NCBI RefSeq assembly: GCF_025149465.1
Contig: NZ_CP102275.1
Coordinates: 2,464,471 to 2,528,470, forward strand
Reading direction: 5' to 3'
Length of the DNA stretch: 64,000 nucleotides
Source: Thomasclavelia spiroformis DSM 1552
GTDB taxonomy: Bacteria; Bacillota_I; Bacilli_A; Erysipelotrichales; Coprobacillaceae
Position 1 is the first letter of the stretch. Every line of letters starts with the position of its first letter. Of this stretch, positions 1-8,920 are shown piece by piece. The notes beneath the pieces were generated by a model. The model worked only from the letters and a program-made list of their open reading frames with translations, did no database searches and was not told the DNA's origin. The position numbers and the translations under genes were made by a program.

Positions 1-505
1 TACTAAAATATTTGAATATATCGATGAACAAATAGAACTTGCTAAAAGTGGTAAAGAAGCATATGTCGGTTTTAAATGTAATTCTGTAACTAGTAAAAGA
101 ATGATTGATAAATTAATTGAAGCAAGTCAAGCAGGAGTTAAAATTGATATGATTGTTCGTGGAATTTGTTGTATCATTCCAGGGGTACAAGGTTATACTG
201 AAAATATTAGAGTGATTTCTATAGTAGGACGATATTTAGAACATTCTAGAATTTATATTTTTGGAAAAGGTGATAATCAAAAAGTATATATTTCATCTGC
301 TGATTTAATGACAAGAAATTTAGCACGACGCGTAGAGGTTGCTGCACCTATTTTAGATGAAAAAATTAAAAAAAGACTTGTCTCAATGTTTAATACAATG
401 TTAAAAGACAATGTTAAAGCTTGTGAGCTATTATCAGATGGTAGTTATAAACGAATTAAAAACAAATTACCAGAATTGAACAGTCAAGAATATTTTTTTA
501 AATAA
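1..505 (+). CDS. ppk1: Polyphosphate kinase, C-terminal part (cut by window start)
   Basis: This is the last ~168 residues of a polyphosphate kinase 1, which reversibly transfers the gamma phosphate of ATP to a growing polyphosphate chain. The open frame runs from base 2 without a stop, so the gene begins outside the window. The visible part matches the second phospholipase-D-like domain of the family: YVGFKCNSVTSKRMID, then VRGICCIIPGVQG, then ENIRVISIVGRYLEHSRIY, which are conserved blocks near the ATP-binding end. It stops 25 bases before the phosphofructokinase gene on the same strand, whose own ribosome binding site lies in the gap, so the two are probably cotranscribed. Family identity is recall-based but the blocks are distinctive. 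Confidence 0.9.
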   Translation, partial: TKIFEYIDEQIELAKSGKEAYVGFKCNSVTSKRMIDKLIEASQAGVKIDMIVRGICCIIPGVQGYTENIRVISIVGRYLEHSRIYIFGKGDNQKVYISSADLMTRNLARRVEVAAPILDEKIKKRLVSMFNTMLKDNVKACELLSDGSYKRIKNKLPELNSQEYFFK

Positions 506-530
506 ATCGTTAAGTTTAAGGAGTGATTAA

Positions 531-1598
531 ATGAAGGTTGGAATATTAACAAGCGGTGGTGATTGCCAATCACTAAATGCTACTATGCGCGGATTGGCTA
601 TGACCTTATATAATAATATTAAAGACGTAGAAATAATTGGTTTTCTTTATGGATATAAAGGTTTAATGTATGAGGATTATAAAATAATGAAACCTGAGGA
701 TTTTTCTGATATTATTAATATTGGTGGAACAATTCTTAAAACATCTAGATGTCCATTTAAAAAAATGAGAATAATTGAAAATGGCTTTAATAAAGTTGAA
801 GCTATGAAGAAAACATACAAAAAATTAAACTTAGATTGTTTAGTTGTTTTAGGAGGAAATGGTTCATTAAAATCTGCTAATATGTTAGCACAAGAAGGAT
901 TAAATGTGATTGGATTACCAAAAACAATTGATAATGATACATGGGGTACCGATTATACATTTGGTTATCAATCAGCAATCGATATTGCTACTAATTATAT
1001 TGATCAAATTCATACAACTGCTGCTAGTCACAGTCGTGTCTTTATTATTGAAATTATGGGACATAAGGTTGGGCATATTTGTTTATCTGCAGGTATTGCT
1101 TCAGGAGCTGATATGATTTTAATCCCAGAAATTCCATATGATATTGAAAAAATTGCAGATACGATTAAACAACGCCAAGCTAATGGTAAACAATATACTA
1201 TTATTGCTTGTGCTGAAGGAGCAATTTCTAAAAATGATGCTTTACTTAATAAAAAGCATTATAAGTTAAAAGTTGCTGCTCGTGAAGGACTATCAGTAGT
1301 TCATGAAATTGCTAATAAATTACAAAATTATATTGATAGTGAAATAAGAATTGCTTGCCCAGGTCATGTTCAACGGGGTGGGAATCCATGTCCATATGAT
1401 CGAACAATAGCAACACGTTTTGGAGTTGAAGGTGCCAAGTTAATTATGGAAAAAAACTATGGAAAACTTGTTGTTTTAAAAAACAATTCTGTTACTTTTA
1501 TTCCACTAGAAGAATCTGCCGGTAAATTGAAATATGTTGATCCTTGTGGTGAAGACGTAAGTAGTGCTAGGTTATTAGGAATTTCATTTGGAGATTAA
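531..1598 (+). CDS. 6-phosphofructokinase family protein with Asn in the GGDG motif
   Basis: A 355-residue phosphofructokinase, phosphorylating fructose 6-phosphate in glycolysis. Visible motifs: GILTSGGDCQSLNA near the N-terminus (nucleotide loop), GGNGS at about residues 108-112, GLPKTIDND at about 128-136 with the catalytic Asp, the sugar-phosphate-binding EIMGHKVG block near 175, and PGHVQRGGNP near 285. Two points are unusual. The first Asp of the classical GGDGS, which binds magnesium in the ATP enzymes, is Asn here. The TIDND motif is preceded by Lys, which is seen in pyrophosphate-dependent and intermediate-clade enzymes, while the Gly after Asn is of the ATP type. Phosphate donor therefore cannot be assigned from sequence. 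A strong AAGGAG lies 8 bases upstream of the ATG. It is followed closely by an unknown gene. Confidence 0.88.
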   Translation: MKVGILTSGGDCQSLNATMRGLAMTLYNNIKDVEIIGFLYGYKGLMYEDYKIMKPEDFSDIINIGGTILKTSRCPFKKMRIIENGFNKVEAMKKTYKKLNLDCLVVLGGNGSLKSANMLAQEGLNVIGLPKTIDNDTWGTDYTFGYQSAIDIATNYIDQIHTTAASHSRVFIIEIMGHKVGHICLSAGIASGADMILIPEIPYDIEKIADTIKQRQANGKQYTIIACAEGAISKNDALLNKKHYKLKVAAREGLSVVHEIANKLQNYIDSEIRIACPGHVQRGGNPCPYDRTIATRFGVEGAKLIMEKNYGKLVVLKNNSVTFIPLEESAGKLKYVDPCGEDVSSARLLGISFGD

Positions 1599-1615
1599 TT
1601 TTTAAGGAGTTTATG

Positions 1616-2539
1616 ATGATTAAGGAAACAATACTTGAATTAATAAATAATGATTTTATTAATACTGGAAAGATTTATTTTAGTAATAACATTCCTATTC
1701 AAATTAGTAATGCTATATATAGTTTTGGAAGTAATGATATATCAAATATTATTGTTTTTATTGATAATAGTGATAACTTAGATGGTAGTATTGGCTACAT
1801 TTTTACAGATAATAAGTTATATAGTAATTTAGGTAGTTTTAGTTATGATCAAATTACTAAATTAGAATTAGAAAAGCATCACAATGATCCTAAAATATCT
1901 GCCTATATTACTACTAAAGATAATAAATATTGTTTTGATAATAAACATTTTAATTCCGAAACACTTTTAAAATTATTTTCAAAAATAACTGATCTTAATA
2001 TTGATGTTATTTTAAATGATCATGAAAAAGTTGCTTATTATGTATCAATCGTTTTAAATGATCTTTTAAACGATGAATACGAAGATATCGAATTAACAAC
2101 TCAGTTAAAAAATAAAATAAACAGTTTTTTACATGATTTAGAATTAATAGAAAAACTAGATGATTCTCAATATAATGATGAATTAGAACAATTATGTTTA
2201 CATGCATTAAATTTCTTTGATGAACTTGAATTAGATAGTGAAGAAATTGATATTTTAATAGAACTCAAAAAAGATTTTGATAATAAAAAATATCGAAATT
2301 CTCAACAAGTTAATGAAAGCAAAAAATACTATGATGATTTGATGAATAAATATCTTAATGGAGATCCAAATACTATTAATCAGATGAAAAATGTCATGAA
2401 AAATTTAGGTTTAGATGAAAATAGTTTAAAAGATAAATCTCCTGATGAAATAAATCAATATATCGATAATTTATGTAATAGTTTTGGAATATCTAGACAA
2501 CAAGTTGATAATCTTGCTAAGAAATTTAATTTTAAATAA
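1616..2539 (+). CDS. Uncharacterised acidic protein
   Basis: I do not recognise this 307-residue protein. Two ATG codons occur in tandem at 1613 and 1616; AAGGAG at 1604-1609 lies only 3 bases from the first but 6 from the second, so the second is preferred. It is very rich in Asp, Glu, Asn and Lys, has no signal peptide and no membrane segment. The N-terminal half alternates short strands (YIFTDNKLYSNLGS type), and the C-terminal ~80 residues are helical with an NQMKNVMKNLGLDENSL segment and a final FGISRQQVDNLAKKF helix resembling a small three-helix bundle. It follows phosphofructokinase by 14 bases on the same strand, so it is the last gene of that operon. The group II intron lies convergently downstream. 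Confidence 0.7.
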   Translation: MIKETILELINNDFINTGKIYFSNNIPIQISNAIYSFGSNDISNIIVFIDNSDNLDGSIGYIFTDNKLYSNLGSFSYDQITKLELEKHHNDPKISAYITTKDNKYCFDNKHFNSETLLKLFSKITDLNIDVILNDHEKVAYYVSIVLNDLLNDEYEDIELTTQLKNKINSFLHDLELIEKLDDSQYNDELEQLCLHALNFFDELELDSEEIDILIELKKDFDNKKYRNSQQVNESKKYYDDLMNKYLNGDPNTINQMKNVMKNLGLDENSLKDKSPDEINQYIDNLCNSFGISRQQVDNLAKKFNFK

Positions 2540-2555
2540 TATTAAACTAAATTGA

Positions 2556-2626
2556 ATAGGGGCTAAGAATTAAAATCTTTCGCCCCTTTCACAACACCGT
2601 GCGTAGGGTTCCCTACACGGCGTTTC
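2556..2626 (-). ncRNA. Group II intron domains V and VI
   Basis: On the minus strand, CGCCGTG pairs with CACGGTG around a GGGAACCC-type inner helix, giving the short two-part hairpin expected of catalytic domain V. It is followed by a second hairpin with arms GGGGC and GCCCC (domain VI), which carries the branch-point adenosine in this family. These are the two most conserved elements of group II introns and lie immediately after the stop codon of the reverse transcriptase, where expected. Confidence 0.7.
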
Positions 2627-4043
2627 ATAAGTTTATAGAGTTGTAATAATCTAGTGCACTTATAAATCCGTATATTTTTAATACTTCATTTGTAAGTGTC
2701 CTTTTTAGTATGAAGCTATTGGCGATGTGCCAGTAGCTTTTTCTTGTGTTTGCCCATTCCCATGCCTTACTTTTATTAATACCTAGTTTTTGTAAATTTC
2801 TATACCTTGTTCTTACTAACTTCCATCTTTTCCAATATATCATTCGTATTCTTCTTCTCATCCATGAGTCTATTTCCCTTAGATGTTTACTCATATTCGC
2901 TATCCTATAGTAATTCACCCAACCTGTAATGTATTCTTTTAACTCTTTAGCTAATTCCTTACTTGATATTGGTCGGTTCCTTTTGGTGATTTCCTTTATT
3001 CTCTTTTTCATCTTTTCTTTAGATTTCTTGTGAACAGTGATTCGTACATTACCACTCTTCTCTATATAAAATCCAAAGCCCAAGAATTTTATATCAGTAA
3101 TATAGGCTACCTTTGTCTTCTCTTGGTTCACTTTTACAAATAATTTCTCTTCTAAATATCTTGTCACTGTTTCTTTGACTCTCATTGCACTTCTTTTACT
3201 TTTGAATAGTATGACACAGTCATCTGCGTACCTTACAAATCGATTTCCTCTTCTTTCCATTTCTTTATCAAATTCATTAAGATATATATTTGATAATAAT
3301 GGGCTGAGTGGCCCACCTTGGGGTACTCCTTTTGTAGTTTCTTCAAACTTATGTTTTACTATGACTCCTGCATTGAGATATTTATGTATGAGTGATATAA
3401 CTCTTCCGTCTTTAATAGTTTGTGACAATATCTGTATAAGTCTTGAATGGTTGACTGTATCAAAGTACTTCTCTAAATCTAGGTCTACTGTATATCGATA
3501 TCCTTCATTGGCGTATTCGACTACTTTTCTTACTGCTTGATGGGCATTTCTTCTTGGTCGGAACCCATAACTATTGTCACTGAATTGGGGTTCAAATATT
3601 GGTGTCAGTACCTGTACTATCGCCTGTTGTATGACCCTATCCGTCACTGTTGGAATTCCTAACTCTCTTTTCTTTCCGTTATCTTTTGGTATTTCTACTC
3701 TTTTAACGGCTTGTGGACTATAATGTCCCTCCATGATAAGTTTCTTTAGATAAGACCAGTGTTGTGCGAAATGCGTACGAACTTCTGCGACTTGCATTTT
3801 ATCTACACCACCACTTCCCTTATTACTCATAACCCTTTGGATTGCCTTTTCTATATTGGCATCCTCCATAATTGTTTCAAGTAACTTCTCATGTACTACA
3901 AATCTATTGGTGTTCTTCGTATGTGATATCTCTTGTTTTGATGTAGGATACACTTCTCCACTATTGTCGTATTCCGTACTATCTTCATAGAGTAAGCCTA
4001 ATGATAGTTGACAGTATCCTATTTTATCTTGAGTATCTTTCAT
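2625..4043 (-). CDS. ltrA: Group II intron reverse transcriptase/maturase
   Basis: A 472-residue multifunctional protein that assists intron splicing and copies intron RNA into DNA. The reverse transcriptase domain spans roughly residues 60-330: GVDKMQV, the SYGFRPRRNAHQA block near 158, DLDLEKYFDTVNH near 188, GVPQGGPLSPLLSN near 239, and the catalytic YADD at 272-275. The maturase domain follows, recognisable by GWVNYYRIANMS and the W-rich RRRIRMIYWKRWK. After this only ~55 residues remain and no HNH endonuclease cysteines are present, so it is an endonuclease-minus enzyme. The start at 4043 is supported by AAGGAGG ten bases upstream. All active-site residues are intact, so the element could still be mobile. 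Confidence 0.95.
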   Translation of the reverse strand: MKDTQDKIGYCQLSLGLLYEDSTEYDNSGEVYPTSKQEISHTKNTNRFVVHEKLLETIMEDANIEKAIQRVMSNKGSGGVDKMQVAEVRTHFAQHWSYLKKLIMEGHYSPQAVKRVEIPKDNGKKRELGIPTVTDRVIQQAIVQVLTPIFEPQFSDNSYGFRPRRNAHQAVRKVVEYANEGYRYTVDLDLEKYFDTVNHSRLIQILSQTIKDGRVISLIHKYLNAGVIVKHKFEETTKGVPQGGPLSPLLSNIYLNEFDKEMERRGNRFVRYADDCVILFKSKRSAMRVKETVTRYLEEKLFVKVNQEKTKVAYITDIKFLGFGFYIEKSGNVRITVHKKSKEKMKKRIKEITKRNRPISSKELAKELKEYITGWVNYYRIANMSKHLREIDSWMRRRIRMIYWKRWKLVRTRYRNLQKLGINKSKAWEWANTRKSYWHIANSFILKRTLTNEVLKIYGFISALDYYNSINL

Positions 4044-4446
4044 TTCCAGTTCACCTCCTTATGTTCGGTCCTTCGCTAGATAACCATTACAGTTATCATC
4101 ATCACTACTATGACCTCGGCTGACTTCCTAGGACAAACGTTTCCACCATGATTACATTTTCATCATGTTCCTAGGACCTCCCACGGTAAGACATAACACT
4201 TTCATCCTATGTACCCACTATCTTTACACTGCTTATTCCGTCGTACTATTGGACTTCGATTTGTTTAGCAATCTCATCCGATAAGCTTCTGCCTAAAATA
4301 GTTCGTATTCCTTGGGTCAGGACTTTGCCTCCAACTTCCTCCCGTTCACACCTTACGATGGATACCTTGTCTTCGGCTAGTGGTTGGTAGTACGAAACCC
4401 CCACAGTGGACTTTCACCACCTAGTCTTATGTCATGCGTGGCACAC

Positions 4447-4481
4447 TAAAAACGATGTAACGTAAATGCTACATCGTTTTA
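4447..4481 (-). terminator. Terminator of the ECF/propeller operon and group II intron target
   Basis: An 11-bp perfect stem (AAAACGATGTA with TACATCGTTTT) around a 10-base loop, with a T-rich distal arm on the minus strand. The stop codon of the propeller gene lies within the first arm. The group II intron begins one base after the T run, so the hairpin is both transcription terminator and intron insertion signal. Confidence 0.85.
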
Positions 4482-6670
4482 TTAGTTTTTTTCTTTATAA
4501 AATAAATACCCATAATCCCCATCAATAAACCAACAATAGGTAATAATACAGTAACTTGATCGCCTGTTTTTATCAAAGTATTTACAGTATTTAAATCTAA
4601 CTTTTCAGATATGAAATATGTATGTCCTTCCATTAATGTCATTGTTGTCTTTCCTTCAATCACTTCAACTTCCTTAACATATTCAATCTTTTGATTTTCA
4701 TTATCATAGTAATATAATCCATATTGACCATCTGTTAAAGTTGTTTCTGTTTCAAAATTAATTTTTCCCGGGAAATTTCCTTTAAATTCAAAATCCAATA
4801 TAAAAGCATTTGAGCTTGCATTTTTTATTATTTGACTATATTTTGAATCATGATTAATTCTATAATTAAAATCTTGAATATTTTTTAAATTTGTACCATT
4901 AAAACTAATATGATACGATAAATCACCATCCAACATACCATCAACTACATAATCAATATCTTCACCAAAAATATTTTCAAAAACAATCGCCGGAATAATA
5001 TTATTTTTCAATTGATCAATAATATTTTTTGCATCAAGTACATCTTGATAATTTTCTACATAATCCTTATTAATTTGATGAATTTTTTCATAATTACTTA
5101 TTAATTCATTAACAATAGATTCATCATTTTTTGAGATATAATAAATATTTAATTCATTAATGATATCTTCATTTAATTTTTTTATAAGTTTTTCTTGTTC
5201 GTCTACAATTTTTTCTAACTCTTTAACTTTATCTATTTCTACTACTTGTTGTTTATATTCATCACTTAATTTAGAGTATGCAGATAAAATTTCTTGTAGC
5301 TGATTATCTAATTTAATTGATACATTATCTTTTGTTGGTAATGAAGCAATTTGCTTATTTAATTTATTAACGATAAGTTGTTCATCTTTTTCAGTTTGGA
5401 TATTTGTATCAAATCCAAATTTAACAATTGTGCCATTTCCATTATATGCATAAAATGCATTTTCATCCATGATAAGATTCCCATTCCAATAATTAGAACT
5501 AATTGATGTATCTAATGTATATAATGATTGATAATTAGCTGTTTTATTTAATTGATTATCAGTAATATGATATAAATGTGTTTGATGATTTGAATCGTAT
5601 GCATAATTGATCATGTATAATTGTACTTCTTGCTGATTATCATCGCTAGCATATGCAGTTGATAAAATTGGCTTACATGATCCTGCAATATTATCAATTG
5701 AATATATTTCTTCTAATGTATTTAAATCTAAAACTGTAAATGATATTCCAGCTCCACCGCCAATATAAATTCTTCCATTATAACAAACTGGTGAAGAAGA
5801 AAATTGCCCATTAAATTGTATAGATTTCTCTAAGGTATTTTCCCTTAAATCATGATTCTCAACTTCAACAGTTACAATATATCCATTTGTATTAGCAGCA
5901 ACTAATTTATTTGTTTCTTGATCATAAAATAGAGAATTAGTTATTTTTCCTATTCCTAAATCCAAAGTATCATAAACTTTATCATCTTTTAAATCATGCA
6001 AAACAACTTTTCCATCATATCCTGAAAAAGCAATGCAGTCATTAATAACAACAGCTTCACTCCAATAATAACCTTGGCCTTGATCATATACCCAATTTAA
6101 TTCCTTTGTTTCAAACTGTTGTAATATATCTTCATCTTTAGTACTTACACAAATAAATAAATCCCCTTGATTAGATGAATAACCACCAATTCCATAATAT
6201 AAATATCCATCATGATACGTTAAATGTGAAGCTACTTCACCAACTTTTTCGGGAGTTTTTGATACCCAAGTAGATACTAATGTTTTAGCATCAAATGCTT
6301 GAACTCTTCCATCTGATAAAGGAACAAATATTTGTTCATCACCTGCAGTAATAAATGGTGTATATCCTGTTTTTCCAATCAACTCTACTCGATTTTCGAT
6401 TTCCATTGTTGACTTATTTATTTTAAGTAATTCACCATTACTTCCACTACCCCAATCAGCAGTTTTTATTGTATATAAATAATCATCATATAAAACTGGA
6501 TCTGCTCCATAACCTGATTTTAATGACTGTACATTAGTTACTTGTTCAACACTTACTGGTGTTTTTTCTTCTGTAACTTTAGTTTCAATTCCATTTTTTA
6601 AAGCAATAACATAGTTATTTGGTATAATCAATACGACAATAACTAAAAAGCTTAATAATATTTTCTTCAT
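4469..6670 (-). CDS. Exported PQQ-like beta-propeller surface protein
   Basis: A 733-residue exported protein. Residues 1-24 are a signal peptide. Residues ~45-430 are beta-propeller repeats of the PQQ/YVTN type: successive blades contain phrases such as DDYLYTIKT, QIFVPLSDGRVQAFDAKT, GYLYYGIGG, GKVVLHDLKD and NGRIYIGGGAG. Residues ~430-560 are a helical, coiled-coil-prone stalk, followed by a beta-rich module. The C-terminus has KTGD, a hydrophobic span and KKK, a membrane/wall anchor layout without LPxTG. It is the last gene of the cobalamin-riboswitch operon, 26 bases after the S component. A role in capturing corrinoids at the cell surface is a guess from context; propeller ligand unknown. 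Confidence 0.8.
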   Translation of the reverse strand: MKKILLSFLVIVVLIIPNNYVIALKNGIETKVTEEKTPVSVEQVTNVQSLKSGYGADPVLYDDYLYTIKTADWGSGSNGELLKINKSTMEIENRVELIGKTGYTPFITAGDEQIFVPLSDGRVQAFDAKTLVSTWVSKTPEKVGEVASHLTYHDGYLYYGIGGYSSNQGDLFICVSTKDEDILQQFETKELNWVYDQGQGYYWSEAVVINDCIAFSGYDGKVVLHDLKDDKVYDTLDLGIGKITNSLFYDQETNKLVAANTNGYIVTVEVENHDLRENTLEKSIQFNGQFSSSPVCYNGRIYIGGGAGISFTVLDLNTLEEIYSIDNIAGSCKPILSTAYASDDNQQEVQLYMINYAYDSNHQTHLYHITDNQLNKTANYQSLYTLDTSISSNYWNGNLIMDENAFYAYNGNGTIVKFGFDTNIQTEKDEQLIVNKLNKQIASLPTKDNVSIKLDNQLQEILSAYSKLSDEYKQQVVEIDKVKELEKIVDEQEKLIKKLNEDIINELNIYYISKNDESIVNELISNYEKIHQINKDYVENYQDVLDAKNIIDQLKNNIIPAIVFENIFGEDIDYVVDGMLDGDLSYHISFNGTNLKNIQDFNYRINHDSKYSQIIKNASSNAFILDFEFKGNFPGKINFETETTLTDGQYGLYYYDNENQKIEYVKEVEVIEGKTTMTLMEGHTYFISEKLDLNTVNTLIKTGDQVTVLLPIVGLLMGIMGIYFIKKKTNKTM

Positions 6671-6696
6671 TTTCCTTCTCCTTCATACAAATAATT

Positions 6697-7380
6697 TTAA
6701 TCTATAAATCCATATTTTAATTTAATTCTTTGAAATCTCTTTAACAAAACAGGAACTAAGATCAACAAAAATACAACATTTGAAATAATATAAACAAACA
6801 TTGTTGGTATTGCTGTAACAATTACAGCAATATATCGATATATATTAAAGACCTGATCTAATGATAAAACAGTCCATATATCCATAAATAATGAATATCC
6901 TATCCCACAAATAATCCCATAACATACTAATAAAACTTTATTTTCCAACCAATTATTTTTATTCAATATTCCTGCTACAAGCCCGATTAAACCTAAAGCC
7001 ATCATTTGAAATGGAGTCCATGGACCCTGACCAAAGAATATATTTGATGCAAAAGCACTCAATGAACCACATAAAAAACCTATTTCTTGACCAAAAACCA
7101 TCCCACAAATAATTATCATTGCCATCATTGGTTTAAATCCAGGAATTAGGGCAAATAAAATTCTAGAAATAATTGTCAATGTAACCATAATACTTATTAC
7201 AACAACTTCTCTTGTATGCGGTTTTCTATTTTCATAGCGGAAATAAAATGGTAAACAAGATAGAAATACTAATATAATTGATATAAAGTTATATCTTCGA
7301 TTAATAATAGAATTTAGTGTAAGAATAATTATTGATAAAATACTTGTAAAAATAATTAGATATTGAAACTTTTTATTCAT
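6697..7380 (-). CDS. ECF transporter substrate-binding (S) component, probably for cobalamin
   Basis: A 227-residue membrane protein with about six hydrophobic segments. It resembles ECF S components of the CbrT type: a central REVVVISIMVTLTIISR block and a GQGPWTPFQM motif in a loop. S components bind the vitamin and pair with EcfT and the ATPases. The first in-frame initiator (TTG at 7395) overlaps a GAGG ribosome binding site; the ATG at 7380, seven bases after it, is the likely start and overlaps the end of the ATPase gene by 8 bases. Cobalamin is inferred as the substrate from the riboswitch at the head of the operon, not from the protein alone. Confidence 0.8.
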   Translation of the reverse strand: MNKKFQYLIIFTSILSIIILTLNSIINRRYNFISIILVFLSCLPFYFRYENRKPHTREVVVISIMVTLTIISRILFALIPGFKPMMAMIIICGMVFGQEIGFLCGSLSAFASNIFFGQGPWTPFQMMALGLIGLVAGILNKNNWLENKVLLVCYGIICGIGYSLFMDIWTVLSLDQVFNIYRYIAVIVTAIPTMFVYIISNVVFLLILVPVLLKRFQRIKLKYGFID

Positions 7381-8920
7381 ATTTGATATCCTCAATTATA
7401 TTTACATTATCTAAAATCCCTCTAGTTAATTTATTCATAATCGTTGTATAAAATAAGTTAGAGGAAAAAAATACAGCAGTTTTATCTATTGATTCTATTC
7501 TTCCATCAAACATCATTCCTATTCGCTTCGCATAGCGAGCACAAAATTCTAAATCATGTGAAACAATAATAACAGTTACCTTATTAGCAAGTTTTTCTAA
7601 TAAATCGCCAATTTTTTCTTTATAGTAGGCATCTAAGCCTTTAGTTGGTTCATCAAGTAAGATTAATTTAGGATTTCGTGCTAATATTTTAATAAAAGCA
7701 ACAATTTGCATTTGTCCACCACTTAAATCATATGGATGTTGTTCTAGTAAAAAATCTAATTTTAAATCATATAACAAATCAATACTTTCTTGATTACCAA
7801 GTTCTTCTCTAACTGTTTCTTTTAAAAACAAAGTCGTAGGATCTTGTGGTAAATAAGCAATAAAATTATTAAATAAATTTTTATCTTTTTTTATTTCTAC
7901 TTGTTCAACATGAATTTTACCGCGTTTATAATTTAATAATCCACATATAACTTTCAATAAAGTTGATTTTCCACAACCATTACTTCCAACTATAGCTAAA
8001 ACTTCATTTTCATACACATCTAAATTCAATCCTTTTAAAACTGGGATATCTTCATAGTTAAAATGAATATTTTTTAATTGCAATAATATATTATGTAATT
8101 TAAACTCATTTTTATCTAGAACCGTAAAATTATCTTGATGATCTTTTATCCATTTTCTAACTGATTTAAAATCATATACTATATCTTCAATATTACTTTT
8201 ATGAAATAACTGCGTAGCAACCGGTAATGCTTTTTCATAGTTTTTTAATTTTGGTATTCGTCTTGGTGTTCCATAATACTTAATTTCTCCATTTTCTAAA
8301 TAAATAAGATAATCACATACTTTCATTGTTTGTTCTAAATCATGCTCAACAAGTACAACCGTTATATTTAATTCTTCATTAACCCTTTTTAACATTGTTA
8401 AAAATTCTTGAGAAGCTATTGGATCCAATTGCGCTGTTGGTTCATCAAGTAGCATAACTTTTGGTTTCATCGCTACTATGCTTGCTAAATTAACTAACTG
8501 TTTTTGTCCTCCAGATAGCTTTGAAACATCTTTATATAAAATATCTTGCAAATTAAAAAAATGAACCACTTCACCTACTCGACGTTTCATTTCTTTTAAA
8601 GACATGTTCATATTTTCTAAGCCAAAACTTAATTCATGAATTACTTTATGACTTACTATTTGAAAATCTGGATTTTGAAATATATATCCAATGTCTTCTG
8701 GTTGATTAGTTGAATTATTAATAAAAATATTTCCGGTTATATCACCTTGTGGCATTATTTCTTTTTTTAATAATTGCAATAAAGTTGTTTTCCCACTACC
8801 ACTTTTTCCACAAATCAAATAAAATCCGCCTTCTTCAATTTTAAATGAAATATTTTTTAATATATAATTCTGATTTTTTTGATATCGAAAAGAAAGATTT
8901 TCAATCTTATATATATTCAT
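7373..8920 (-). CDS. ECF transporter ATPase, two ABC domains fused (EcfA-EcfA')
   Basis: A 515-residue protein with two complete ABC ATPase domains in tandem, which power vitamin uptake by an energy-coupling-factor transporter. Domain 1 has Walker A GKSGSGKTT, signature LSGGQKQ, Walker B VMLLDEPTAQLD and switch His in VEHD. Domain 2 has Walker A GSNGCGKST, signature LSGGQMQ, Walker B LILLDEPTKGLD and VSHD. All catalytic residues are present. Most Firmicutes encode the two ATPases as separate genes; the fusion resembles dedicated group I-like or B12/thiamine-related modules. It overlaps EcfT by 14 bases and the S component by 8, indicating translational coupling. Confidence 0.92.
   Translation of the reverse strand: MNIYKIENLSFRYQKNQNYILKNISFKIEEGGFYLICGKSGSGKTTLLQLLKKEIMPQGDITGNIFINNSTNQPEDIGYIFQNPDFQIVSHKVIHELSFGLENMNMSLKEMKRRVGEVVHFFNLQDILYKDVSKLSGGQKQLVNLASIVAMKPKVMLLDEPTAQLDPIASQEFLTMLKRVNEELNITVVLVEHDLEQTMKVCDYLIYLENGEIKYYGTPRRIPKLKNYEKALPVATQLFHKSNIEDIVYDFKSVRKWIKDHQDNFTVLDKNEFKLHNILLQLKNIHFNYEDIPVLKGLNLDVYENEVLAIVGSNGCGKSTLLKVICGLLNYKRGKIHVEQVEIKKDKNLFNNFIAYLPQDPTTLFLKETVREELGNQESIDLLYDLKLDFLLEQHPYDLSGGQMQIVAFIKILARNPKLILLDEPTKGLDAYYKEKIGDLLEKLANKVTVIIVSHDLEFCARYAKRIGMMFDGRIESIDKTAVFFSSNLFYTTIMNKLTRGILDNVNIIEDIKYE

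Larger units (their letters stand above)
2551..4446 (-). mobile_element. Group II intron, terminator-associated, endonuclease-lacking type
   Basis: A self-splicing retroelement read on the minus strand. The 5' end is placed at 4446 because the minus strand there reads GTGTG, matching the group II consensus GUGYG. The ~400 bases from 4446 to 4044 contain no coding frame and are dense in short complementary blocks (domains I-III). The reverse transcriptase frame fills domain IV. A domain V hairpin lies at about 2594-2624 and a domain VI hairpin with GGGGC/GCCCC arms at about 2560-2586. The 3' end is put near 2551 from the AY rule and is less certain. The intron starts directly after the T-rich arm of a terminator hairpin, as class C introns do. 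Confidence 0.8.

Noticed and set aside
3175..3540. Plus-strand open frame inside the group II reverse transcriptase
   Set aside because: It is antisense to a well-supported protein with all motifs, has no ribosome site, and encodes no recognisable product.
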